This document shows, in pieces, positions 30,436 through 41,379 of a stretch of 64,000 bases of DNA. The position numbers were made by a program, and so were the translations under genes. The stretch is taken from positions 5,665,852 through 5,729,851 of the forward strand of contig JAJEKV010000022.1 of assembly GCA_021234155.1 (NCBI GenBank), read 5' to 3'. Source of the DNA: Isoetes taiwanensis. Taxonomy: Eukaryota > Streptophyta > Lycopodiopsida > Isoetales > Isoetaceae. Positions within the stretch are counted from its first letter, which is position 1, and each line of letters starts with the position of its first letter. The notes beneath the pieces are model-generated. The model had not been told where the DNA came from and did no database searches. It worked only from the letters and a program-made list of their open reading frames with translations.

Positions 30436-33400
30436 GTGGATTCAACTCCCATTTTTTGAACTTCCTTATGATTTCATCACAACTGATTTGTATATCAAAT
30501 GCTCTTAAGCATTTGTATTGATTTAACAGAGGAATAGGAAGCCACAATTAGTAGTGTGGTTTGTTTTGTAGCATTGGTGTTTTTCAAACACATCATCATA
30601 TATCGATGGGTCTATACGTTCATTATTATTCTTAATATGATTCTATACATCCATTATTATTCTTAACATGACTGACAGATAGTATAAATGATCGCATTCC
30701 ATGTTCTTCTACAAGAAATATTGTTGTTTCATATTCCAGGATTCATTTTCTAAGTAGTTTTACTATCATTTTACTTACAATGGAGTTCCATGTTTTACAA
30801 AACAATCCCTATGCCCAGGAGGGGCCAATTTTTTTTTTTTTTTTTTATGCATGCATATCCCATTATATAAATATTATTGATATTACATATTACACTATTG
30901 AATATGACATCCCACATATTAGGAAATTGGACCATTGAATTAAACCCCCCAGACCGCCCAGTTGTTTTTGCTAATATTCGTGCAGGATGTCCATCAGTAG
31001 CCTGTGTACTTTATGCATTTCTTTATCAATTGCATGTCTCTACATGATTGCATTGTTTCTTTCTAAGAAAGATACTCATCTTTACCTTCTGAATGTGTGT
31101 TTGACACACAAACAATTTCAATCAATACTTTCTACCAAAGAACTGTAGAACTGAAATCATAAACAATTTCAGTCAATACTTTCTAGCAAAGAATAGTAGA
31201 ACTAATATTAGAGCATATCGGATTTCATATATCTTGATTTTATACGCAAGCAGTTTACTGTGATTGTACCAGATTTGATTCAGATTTGATTCAGGAGCAA
31301 GTTTGCCATATTGCTTTGTCAAGTCAAGGCAACAATTTGTTGTTTGGTAGTTCCTTGATTGTTCAACCAACTTTTTGTAAGCCATTAAAGCCAAACCACT
31401 TGAAGTTATGGCCATCTTAAGTAATGTCTCAGAGGTGTGCTGAAGGGTATAACAGTATTGTGTTCTTGTGGAGGCAGCCCCATAGTCGCTTTTTAAACCA
31501 TAGAAAATGCAGTCTATTTAAGAGTTTTTATAAGTTTGCAATTTTTCTATTCAAAAGTAAAACACTCTTGTTAACCCATTGTTATAGATTTTTTTAATAA
31601 GCTTACTTGTGGTTTGAGCTCTTAATGGGTTATTTGAAAGGTTAGCCTTGATTATTTGAGAAAAAAATCAGTTCTTGCCTAAAAATTATGTGTTGTAGCC
31701 TCAAATGGCTATCCTGGTAGCCTATGTGGCTTCCTCCTTAGCCTTGGTGGTACCAATATCCCCACCACTTTGGAACTTCATAACATGAGTTGGCATTGCC
31801 AGTTCAATATGCAATAAAGCTGGCCAAGTATATTATCTTGTTGATCCTGTGATCATGAGGGTCGTACGGCTTGGAAGATGCTTCTCTCACTAGTAAATAA
31901 GTTTTACGCTTAAGTGCGCAGCCAATGGACACCCTCCGCTAAGTGAATTGCATGGAGGCATTTGGTTGCCCCTTTCCTTGGCGCTCAACCGTCAGAACCA
32001 TTTCCTTCAAAGTACTTTCTTTTGCCTTCTTTTGTGTGCCATTCTATGGTTGTCTTTGAAACTGTCTATGCCCATACTTTATTCAAAGGGCTGCTTAACT
32101 TAGACTGGGATGGCTTTACAGACCTATGTAGTCTCGTATCTCAACCAGATTTTGATATTCTCACATCTCCACTACAAAACCCATTCAAGCTGGCTCAAAA
32201 AATGAAGGTTAGCTCAAATTTCTTAGCTATGGAATTGTTTATTGGTGTGGTAATTTTGTTGTCATTTTTACTTCATCAGATGCTGCTGACCATGGATTTA
32301 TCGGTGCAGTTGCGATGGGAGAAGCGGCTTATACTTTTTCTAGCAAATCGGAAGTATAATGCATTTTCTACCTGCTTATCAATTGTTCCTACTTGTAAAA
32401 TCATTCGTAGAATTTTGTAATTTCAGCCTTGCTATGGGGGTGTCAAACGGATGCTCATCTATTCATCATGATGAAACTATGCTCTCGCAAGGCTTTTCTC
32501 CCGTTGAGAGCAGAGGGGAAAGATGTACATTTCAGTATCCTGGTGAAGCCATACATGATAAAGTTTAATCTAAAGTAGGAAAATACAAGCTGGCATCTTT
32601 CAGATCTTGAAGAAAGAAGGTATTTGCAACTCTGCACCATTCGGCAATAAAGCGTGCAGTGGTATTTAATTTTAACACGCTGAAAGTCTTTTAGAGATAA
32701 ATCAATCGCGTAAGGAATGCTTGAACTATAATACAGCCAGTCTTAGGTTTAATTTTAGACTACTAAATCTAAAAGACTAAGTCCCTCATTGCAACCCCTT
32801 GGTTGTTTGGGGTGGTTTGATGCAGTATACTTCAATTGGTTTAGTCTTATAGCAATTTCTGCATAAGTATTGTTCTTTTATTAGTTACGCTCTGCTGGAT
32901 ACAATTTGTGGGGAGGGGACGTCCATTCCTTTACAGAGGTTAGTTAGAAAGTTGTTTCTTTTAAACTTGACTGCATCTACACCTCAATTTATATAGCAAA
33001 TGAGCACTAATGATCTACAAGAGACCTGCAGCAGCTATAGTGTAAATGGCAGTTGAGATTACACTGTAAACGTATTATGCAGTTTGTGAACCAGAGAACT
33101 AATTGTGTTTATACGTTCCTATTCCTCAAGAAACAAGCATCAGAGGATGAAAAGACATATCTAACACCACATTATATCATGAATTCATTGCAGAGATTGC
33201 CATAGATTAATGCATCACATTGTAAATTCTTATTACCAGATAAGGATTCTTATTTCTGGTGTTGTCTACATTCATTGGTTATATATGACAGAGCTTTGGT
33301 ACTAACAATTAATTTTGAATATTGCTAATTCTCCTATTTACTTTTCCCAACATGGTAAATTTGAACAGTGTGCACTAGGTGCCACATCCATAGCACAAAT

Positions 33401-35269
33401 GATCTCATTCTTTGCGGATACACTTCCTGGAGTGTACTTCTTTCTATTCCTTTAACAAGGTAGATTTTTTCTTTTTCTTTTTGTGAGGGATTGTGATGTT
33501 GAATTGTAGATGAACTTCAAAAATAATTTAATGGAGTCTTTCTATAGGCAAATTTATAGCAAGATTACCTTAGCTGACCTAAAAAAGTCAATTGCATTTG
33601 CATCTTAAAACAAACTAAGTTTGCAAGTTGGGTGCAACTTCTTGTAGTTTTTTTAAAGAAAAACATGTAATTATAGAAGACTTTAGTCTTTGGATGTTGA
33701 AGCATGCAATTTGGTCAAGGGAGAATCTCTTTGTTAGTGTCATCACGTACTTTCGTGCAACAATTTTTTCAATGAGGTATTGCTTGTTCCTTTTGCAAAT
33801 TTAATGCCCTCAACTTGAAAAGTGGGCTTACACTGACTAGGCCACTCTTGTGTAGATCGTCGCTAATTCCCTATTGTTTATGGTAGGAGGCTGGCTATTG
33901 TAATGTTGAGATGAAAGGAAACTGTAAGATAGAAGTGAACAAGATTTTAAATCAAGACAAAGTCACATTACCCAACATCATATTGCAATGCTTTCTTAGA
34001 AAGTAAGATACAATAGATAAATTAAACAAAGGACATTTGCAATGTTTTCTTAGAATGTAGGGAACACATGGTCTGAAATGGTTTATTGAAGAAAGTCTTG
34101 CGAAAGTAATAGATTCACCACCCCCCAACTCCAAACCTAACTTATCCTAGGTCATTCTTCCTCCATCACCCACCCCCTTCCCCCATTTAGCACGTTTGCA
34201 CAAACACAAGTTGACACTTTGAAGCAATTTTAGAGTGTCCACGTTTTGACAAAACTAGGATTTTTGTCCGCGGGATGCATCTACAATCGTTCAATTTGAT
34301 CGGCGGTGGGCGTAAAAATAAATGGAAATTCCAGCATGTCTTGTCTTCTTGGGAAGTTATGCCTCATCCATCTATGTTGAGAAACTATGGCGCATCAATT
34401 CCGCTTATGGCCCTTCATCAAAACAAAGGGCCTCTTCAACCCATAAACCTCCTCCTTCCCCTCCTATTTCTTCTCCATCTCTTCCCAGTTTTTAGCGTAA
34501 GTAAGCCTTTGAAGCAATTTTAGATACCACGCTTGCTCCCTTTTTTGTCCACGTTACAAATAATTACAAACTCCTCGGTTTTGCTTTGTGGTCGTTCTTT
34601 CCCCTTGTGCCTCCCCTCCATTCCATGGTTCTTCAGCAGTCCCTTCCAATGGCTCCAAACGTTTATGACGCTTTCCCCTTGTCTTTACTCCATTCCATGG
34701 TTCTTGGGGGTGGCGGTTTATTGCGCTTAGGCATGGTTCCATGCTCCATGGTTCCATCGGATCGTATATATCTTTCCCTCCTTTAATTCGAGGCATTATT
34801 TTGCAAACACAAATTCGGCTCTGTTCTCATCCATTTAGTTTACCCTTGACATAGAAACAAAGTAGTTGTATTCTCCCTTCCTATGGTTTCATAGTCGGTG
34901 ATTCATTAGGTTTTCAGATCCGAGGATCCACATTCATTTATGCTGGTAGAAAATGGAGAATTAGAAGCTAGGTAAGCTACTGGATCTATCTCAAAAATAT
35001 AGAGCATTTTCTTCTTTGGTCTACCATTGGGATTGCCTGCGAGGTTTTGCACTCTCTTTCTACACCACAATGGCCATGGCTTTGCAGTATCATGTTAAGA
35101 TGGAATGTATTTGAAAGGAATTATGTTCTGCCTAAAATGTAAGAGTAAGAAGTATACCATGTTTGCAATCCACGGTGGGCTGAAGAGCATTGGTTTATGG
35201 CGGATATGCCACAATATTCCTGGAAGCTGCACTACTAAAGGTGGAGTGATCAGAAGAAGTAGGGATATG
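30436..35269. other. gene-poor region with unrecognised exon-like stretches
   Basis: There are T-runs at 30300-30320 and 30831-30846. An open frame at 31962-32240 (containing LLNLDWDGFTDLCSLVSQPD) and a nearby segment reading DAADHGFIGAVAMGEAAYTF at about 32279 look like spliced host exons, but I cannot name the gene. A GC-richer stretch at 34270-34800 has overlapping frames on both strands and no clear product. No promoter or RNA gene was seen. Confidence 0.35.
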
Positions 35270-35716
35270 GCAGATGCAGGATTGCGCAAGGATAGCCAAA
35301 GCAGCTCAAAAACATTTCACTCAAGAAATGTTAAACGGACCGAGCATGTAAGGAAAGGTACAGTTGTGAGTGACCTGCAGAGTGGACATAAATTGCATCA
35401 AAATTCTATAGACCGATATTTTCTGAAGAATTCTAAAGAGACAGTCCCAAATTCCTATAAAAATAATCTTGCAGCCAAGGTTGAAACTAAACCATCAGTT
35501 GGGCATACTAGGGTTCTTCAACAGTCATCGAAGTGGGCAGATTACACTGAGTCTGAAGGTTTGGACCATTTGCAGAATATAGATAATCGTTGGAGATCAA
35601 ACAAGGTGGGCCATAATGGAAAATGGGTACTGCCACAACCAATCTCACACGAGACACATGAAACAGAATACGGTGATAAACCTTTCTTTACAAATCTTGA
35701 TGAGTGTTTCACTTGA
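35105..35716 (+). pseudogene. 5'-truncated copy of NLS/PIP-box ORF
   Basis: From about 35268 this frame is nearly identical to codons 31-179 of the ORF at 36045-36584, ending in the same FFTNLDECFT*. The residues before 35268 (MYLKGIMFCLKCKSKK...) come from unrelated upstream sequence read through the duplication breakpoint. The PCNA-binding-like motif QNSIDRYFLK is kept but the basic cluster RRKRK is lost. Confidence 0.5.
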
Positions 35717-36874
35717 TATTTTGGAATGCTGAGATAAACTTACTACATCTCAGACAAAAGATGGAAAGTTTTTTGCAGTGCATCAATGATTTCTCCTTGA
35801 CTGGAAACACATTTAAAGATGGATAAGAAGATGAAGGGTATAATTCATGAGGTAGGTTAATGAAATGGAAAAGAATCTGCAACTGGAGTGCTTGTTTTTA
35901 TCTTTTAAATTTGACATTAGTAACTATTTCCTTGGCCGTAATAGTGTCATTCATAACTTTGTATGTCACAGAGAGCATATCTTAATATACTCCAACCATT
36001 GAGTATACTGTGGTGATCTATAGACTGCAAGCTCATCGTTTTCAATGTTGGAGGTATGTGATGATGATGCCAAGTATGTTACTTCAATCCCAGAAGTTCA
36101 AAGGCGCAAACGTAAAATTGAGGAGGCCAACAGTGTGGCAGATGCAGGATTGCGCAAGGATAGCCAAAGCAGCTCAAAAACATTTCACTCAAGAAATGTT
36201 AAACGGACCGAGCATGTAAGGAAAGGTACAGTTGTGAGTGACCTACAGAGTGGACATAAATTGCATCAAAATTCTATAGACCGATATTTTCTGAAGAATT
36301 CTAAAGAGACAGTCCCAAATTCCTATAAAAATAATCTTGCAGCCAAGGTTGAAACTAAACCATCAGTTGGGCATACTAGGGTTCTTCAACAGTCATCGAA
36401 GTGGGCAGATTACACTGAGTCTGAAGGTTTGGACCATTTGCAGAATATAGATAATCGTTGGAGATCAAACAAGTTGGGCCATAATGAAAAATGGGTACTG
36501 CCACAACCAATCTCACACGAGACACTTGAAACAGAATACGGTGATAAACCTTTCTTTACAAATCTTGATGAGTGCTTCACTTGATATTTTGGAATGCTGA
36601 GATAAACTTACTACATCTCAGACAAAAGATGGAAAGTTTTTGCGATTGCATCAATGATTTCTCCTTATTTGAAACACATTTAAAGATGGATAAGAAGATG
36701 AAGGGTATAATTCATGAGGTAGGTTAATGAAATGGAAAAGAATCTGCAACTGGAGTGCTTGTTTTTATCTTTTAAATTTGACATTAGTAACTATTTCCTT
36801 GGCCGTAATAGTGTCATTCATAACTTTGTATGTCACAGAGAGCATATCTTAATATACTCCAGCCATTGAGTATA
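35270..36874 (+). repeat. 868-bp recent tandem duplication
   Basis: Sequence from 35270 to about 36008 recurs at 36138 to about 36874 with an offset of 867-868 bp and only a handful of substitutions and small indels. The ORF and the ~290 bp downstream are both included. The 130 bp between the copies (36009-36137) is the 5' part of the second copy's ORF, missing from the first, so the first copy is 5'-truncated. Confidence 0.88.
36045..36584 (+). CDS. hypothetical nuclear protein with NLS and PIP-box-like motif
   Basis: A 179-codon frame starts at an ATG (MLEVCDDDAKYVTSIPEVQ), has a basic cluster RRKRK like a nuclear localisation signal, and QNSIDRYF, which fits the PCNA-interacting peptide pattern Q-x-x-I-x-x-[FY]-[FY]. 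SSKWADYTESE follows, and the protein ends DECFT. It may be the last exon of a longer gene, because the sequence upstream of the ATG is unresolved. The family is not recognised; a DNA replication or repair role is inference from the two motifs alone. A nearly identical truncated copy lies 868 bp upstream. Confidence 0.45.
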   Translation: MLEVCDDDAKYVTSIPEVQRRKRKIEEANSVADAGLRKDSQSSSKTFHSRNVKRTEHVRKGTVVSDLQSGHKLHQNSIDRYFLKNSKETVPNSYKNNLAAKVETKPSVGHTRVLQQSSKWADYTESEGLDHLQNIDNRWRSNKLGHNEKWVLPQPISHETLETEYGDKPFFTNLDECFT

Positions 36875-38155
36875 AGACTGCATGTTATAAAATCTGATTT
36901 TGTTTAATATAACTTTCTTCAAGCAACGAAGAGTATGAACGAAAGCAAGCAAAGCAGGTTTCGGGTTCCTTCTCCTGCAGTTGACATCATACAGAAGTAA
37001 GGCATGGACCTGATGGTCTAAACCAACGTGATTAATCAATTTTAATTTCATGCTACATGATTGAGATTCAAGGAGACATTGGAAGTTCTGTTGATCTGAT
37101 ATAATACAGAAACAAAGGCATGCCCTCACAGACCTTTCCTCAAAAGTAATTCGAGGCAGTCTCTAGAAGTATAGAATTGTTTTCGTGCGTTGCTAAACAA
37201 TTCAATTTTTTGAACGCTAATGGCGTTACTGTGAAAATTCAAGAAAATTCTAAGTGGGTTGGGTTGTCGGTTACGTCGGCCACAACTAAGGTTTCCACTG
37301 AGAGGAATGCTGTTTATTTATTCTTTGAGAACCTCTCTATAAAAAGGGTGAAAGCATGGAGCTCCAACCGCAGAAGACGGTTCATGCTATGGCGTCCAGC
37401 GAAAATGACTAAAACAATAGAGAAGTAAATTTGCTACGGACCACTAGAGTTAAGAATAAGACACCTGCTCCATGAAAGCAGCAATACGTCATTTTAAACA
37501 TAAGATCATTGACTATAGTGAGCTTTCTGAGCATCTTCTCCTCTGGAAAAAGGAGTTCGAGGTGTTTTATATTACAAAACATCACCCATTCCAAATCTTG
37601 CAATTTGCTATGCAAAGTAATCAAACGTGCTTTTGACTAGTTTTTTTTTTTTTTTTTTTTTTGGTTAGGGTTTTGTAATATATTTATAACATATTTTCAT
37701 TTTAGGGTTCCCAACAGGGAGGATAGGATTCCAAGATGCCTGGCAGTTTATGAAATATGCTTGACCTATATGGCCGCGATTTGCCCATGAAACGATTTGC
37801 CAGAGACGCCACATGGTGTGAGGACTAGATGACAAAAAAAAAAGAAAAGAGAAATCTGAAAGCAAATCATACTAGAGCTCAATTGTAGAAGAAAGAAGAT
37901 GGGAAGGATTTGATCATGAATTGGAAGGGTATAACTTCACTTATAGAATGTTTTTCTTACAAAGTTTGGGTAGTGGGAGAGGACGAGGGACGAACAGACA
38001 AACTGAATTTTAGAAGACAGCTATTGTTGTTCTTTCAAAGTGGCTAGTATGTAGATGTTCAATAAATCTTTACGTGCCATGTCACCACTATAGTTCAAAC
38101 CCTCAACAGTATACTTTAACTTTCGTTGTGCCAACGATGAACACTAAACCTTGCT
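36875..38155. other. spacer upstream of a PPR gene
   Basis: No recognisable gene. A 22-bp T-run lies at about 37640-37662. The frame at 37177-37428 is open but unrecognised. Confidence 0.35.
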
Positions 38156-40071
38156 ATGGCGCGTCTCATTCCCGAGGTACGTTGCAAGAGGGGCAGACAG
38201 AAGCGAGGTTTCAAGCATTGCTCAATTTTTAAATAAAGAGCTATGGCCCAATAACGTAATTGTTGTCCACCCTCGGTTTTTGTTATCAGGCCATCCACTC
38301 GTTTGGAAGAAACGGAAAAAGGTATGAGCTTTATAACAGAACTCTTGAAGATTTAATCAAATTCTGCAAGGAGGGAAGGCTGCATGATGCCCTTGATATT
38401 GGGGAGAACTTGCAGCAACAAGGGGTGTTCATTACCCGGGACGATGCTTATTGTCTATTGGAGGAGTGCGAAAAGCAGAAGGATTTGGAATGTGGTAGAA
38501 GAATACAGTCCCTTATGGCTGAAAGTAAGCTTGAGTCTATTCCTGTTTTGGGTGATCACCTCATTCGTATTTTTGCATCCCATGGATGTTTACTTGAAGC
38601 AGATCAAGTATTCAAACGAGTTGCAAAACCAAGCATTTATACTTGGGCTGCCATTATTTCTGCACATGCTAAACTGTGTCAAGGTGAGACAGCGATTGGA
38701 TATTATTACAGAATGAGGTTTTCAGATATTGAAATGAATAACTATGTCTATGTCGCTGTCCTCAAAGCATGTACCACAACAAAGGCTCTTTTCGAGGGAA
38801 GGATTATCCATAAACATGTTATTGAGAGTGGACTTGAGTCTGATGTTTTTGTAGGTAGTATCCTTGTTGACATGTATGCCAAATGCGGGAGTCTAGAAGA
38901 GGCATGTAGCGCATTTGACAAGCTATGCAGTTCAGATGTGGTAATATGGAGTGCAGTTATTGCAGCAGATGCACAGTATGGAGTGGGCTATCTTGCTTTA
39001 GAATGTTTAGACAAGATGCAAAAGCAAGGCATAAAAGCAAATGATGTCACATTTCTAGGCAGTTTGAAAGCTTGTGCTGCTTTAGGAACAATTCAGAAAG
39101 GTAGGCTTGTGAATGAACAGATCATTGAAAGAGGCCTACAGTATGATATTGTAGTGGGGAGTACCCTAATTGATATGTATGCTAAATGTGGGAGTCTAGA
39201 GGAGGCACAGGCAGTGTTTGACAAGCTGCCAAATCGGAATATAGTGTCTTGGAATGCATTACTTGCAGGATATGCCCAGCATGGGGAAGGCTTGATGGCA
39301 CTAGATTGTTTTGAGCAGATGCAAGAGGAAGGCATATATCCTTCCAAGGCTACATATCTGAGCATTCTAAAGGCATGCTGGAGCATTCGTTCCATAGCGC
39401 ATGGTAGGCTTTATCATGAGATGATGATCAAAGATGGGCTTCTGTTAGAAATAATGGTGGGCAGCACATTGGTTGACATGTATGCCAAATGTGGGAGTCT
39501 ACGTGAGGCAAGAAATGAGTTCAATAAAATGCCGCGTCATAATTTAGTATCATGGAATGCAATGGGAGCAGGATATGCACATCATGGTGAGGGCTTTATG
39601 GCTATGCAGTGCTTTGAAGAGATGCAAGAAGAAGGCATAAAACCAGATGAAGTTTCCTTTACAAATGTTCTAATTGCATTTAGTCGTGCTGGCCTCTTGG
39701 AGGAGGGTCGCTGGTTTTTCAATTCCATGAGGGAATATTATCATGTGCCACAAAGTATATCCCACTGTCACTGCATGGTAGATCTTTTAGGGCGAACAGG
39801 ATGCCTTTTTGAGGCAGAAAACTTGCTTTGGAATACTGTACCAACCAATATTCTTGGGTGGAGTACTTTACTTAGTGCATGTCGCATGCATGGCAATGTT
39901 GAAATTGCAAAACATTGCTTTGATGAAATTGTTTTTTTGGATGCCAATTGTGCTGCTGGATATATGCTCATGTTAAACGTTTATCTTGATGCGCACATGC
40001 AGGAAGAAGCTTACAATATACAGAAGCTTGCAGAACATGCTGGTATATGGGATGTGGCTATGCTTGCATGA
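38156..40071 (+). CDS. PLS-type pentatricopeptide repeat protein, two exons
   Basis: The long frame has no ATG before 38515. A better model starts at the ATG at 38156: MARLIPE (38156-38176), a 113-bp intron with GAG|GTACGT and TTGTTATCAG|GCC (38177-38289), then phase-0 entry into the long exon AIHSFGRNGKRYELYNRTLE. The product is about 600 residues. From about residue 110 it is a run of P, L and S motifs, seen as repeated VGSTLVDMYAKCGSL..A, VSWNA and G(I/L)..D phrases. An E1-like C-terminus follows (GWSTLLSACRMHGNVEIAKH, AAGYMLMLNVYLDA). There is no E+ or DYW domain. Such proteins bind specific organelle RNAs, mostly for C-to-U editing; the targeting peptide is not clear. It converges with a second PPR gene 1.3 kb away. 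Confidence 0.85.
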
Positions 40072-41379
40072 GTGACCAAACAGGAAAACATATTTCACTT
40101 CACTTCATCCCTTCTCATTGTTGTGACAGAAATCTGAGGCGTTGATAGAGAATATGCATATGGATAAGTGCATCAGATTTTATGTTAGAAACATGACGAC
40201 AATTATCTTGTAGAGTATTGTACATTTCACCTGGTCACCTACTGATTGATAGACCCAGTTGCTAGTAATTTAATTTAGAGTAAAGCTCTAGTGAACATTT
40301 GGAGTGACTCATCTGATTTGAGGATGAAAGAGGAGGTTTTGTTGGTTCTGAAGCAATATTGAGGTATTAGATCCTGGAAAGTATGATGATGAGAATCAGC
40401 TGCTGAGTTGGCATGGCCATAGGATAAATAGATCTGTTTTCGATCGAAGTGTCGAAAAATGACGAGATGACAAAAGTGAATCCGTTGTGGTTCTGAAGTA
40501 GAATAAAGCCCTAACTACCTACACCGGTTGATAATACAAGTCTACAAAGAAACTCTGAAATTACCTGCCTAGGATGATATAATTACAAACATGTGTAAGC
40601 CCCTTTAACTCATTAACTTTGGCAGGTTTTGTTTCTGCCTATTGATCAGACAAGGGCTTTTATAGGAACATTGGAATTTTATGGAAAGGAATGCCCCAGC
40701 AATTAAATGCAAGAGTCCACTAGGGTTTGAAGTAAAGAAGGGTAGCATCTTGTGGCAAGGGAGAAGTTACTGTAGTAGAGCACTTGGAACTCATTATTTT
40801 TAATTGGTGGATGCAAGTGAAAGCAAATTTTAACAGTCAAAGTGATCCGAAAGGAAGCTAAAATGTAGGGCCAGTGCCTGGTATAGATAGATTCAACATT
40901 ACTTCAGCTTTCTACTCATTAACCAGTACAGCTTTTCTGCGCGAAGTTTTCCTTGGACTTCGAGATACTTTAAGATGTAAAGTTCCAGCATGCCACGCCA
41001 AAATATTGATACTTAGGGCTAGACGAGGAACTAGGTATATCTTAATCTATGACTACAAACAGAAAAAATGAAGCAAAAATGAGGGCAACCTTCAGTGGTG
41101 TGGCAATCATCGGGTAATGAAATGATCATCATGGGCCCCGGAATGTTGCACTCCCTCTTACCGATGCATGAGCATCGCACTGACATTTGTTATTATCGCT
41201 CAGTTGATTGTTCTAATTTCAGATGACTGAGACACCCTTATGTCGCAGTTATGGTGCTATATATTTGATTGTTGAATTGTTCATATTTGGATTTGCGTGT
41301 CAGCACCTTTTCTCAGGTGTCCATAACCAGAGCTTCCATCCAAATCTGTGCTACCCCTTTTTTTAGTTTATTTTTAAAC
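40072..41379. other. spacer between convergent PPR genes
   Basis: Contains the 3' flanks of both PPR genes. No further coding sequence or structured RNA was recognised. Confidence 0.4.
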
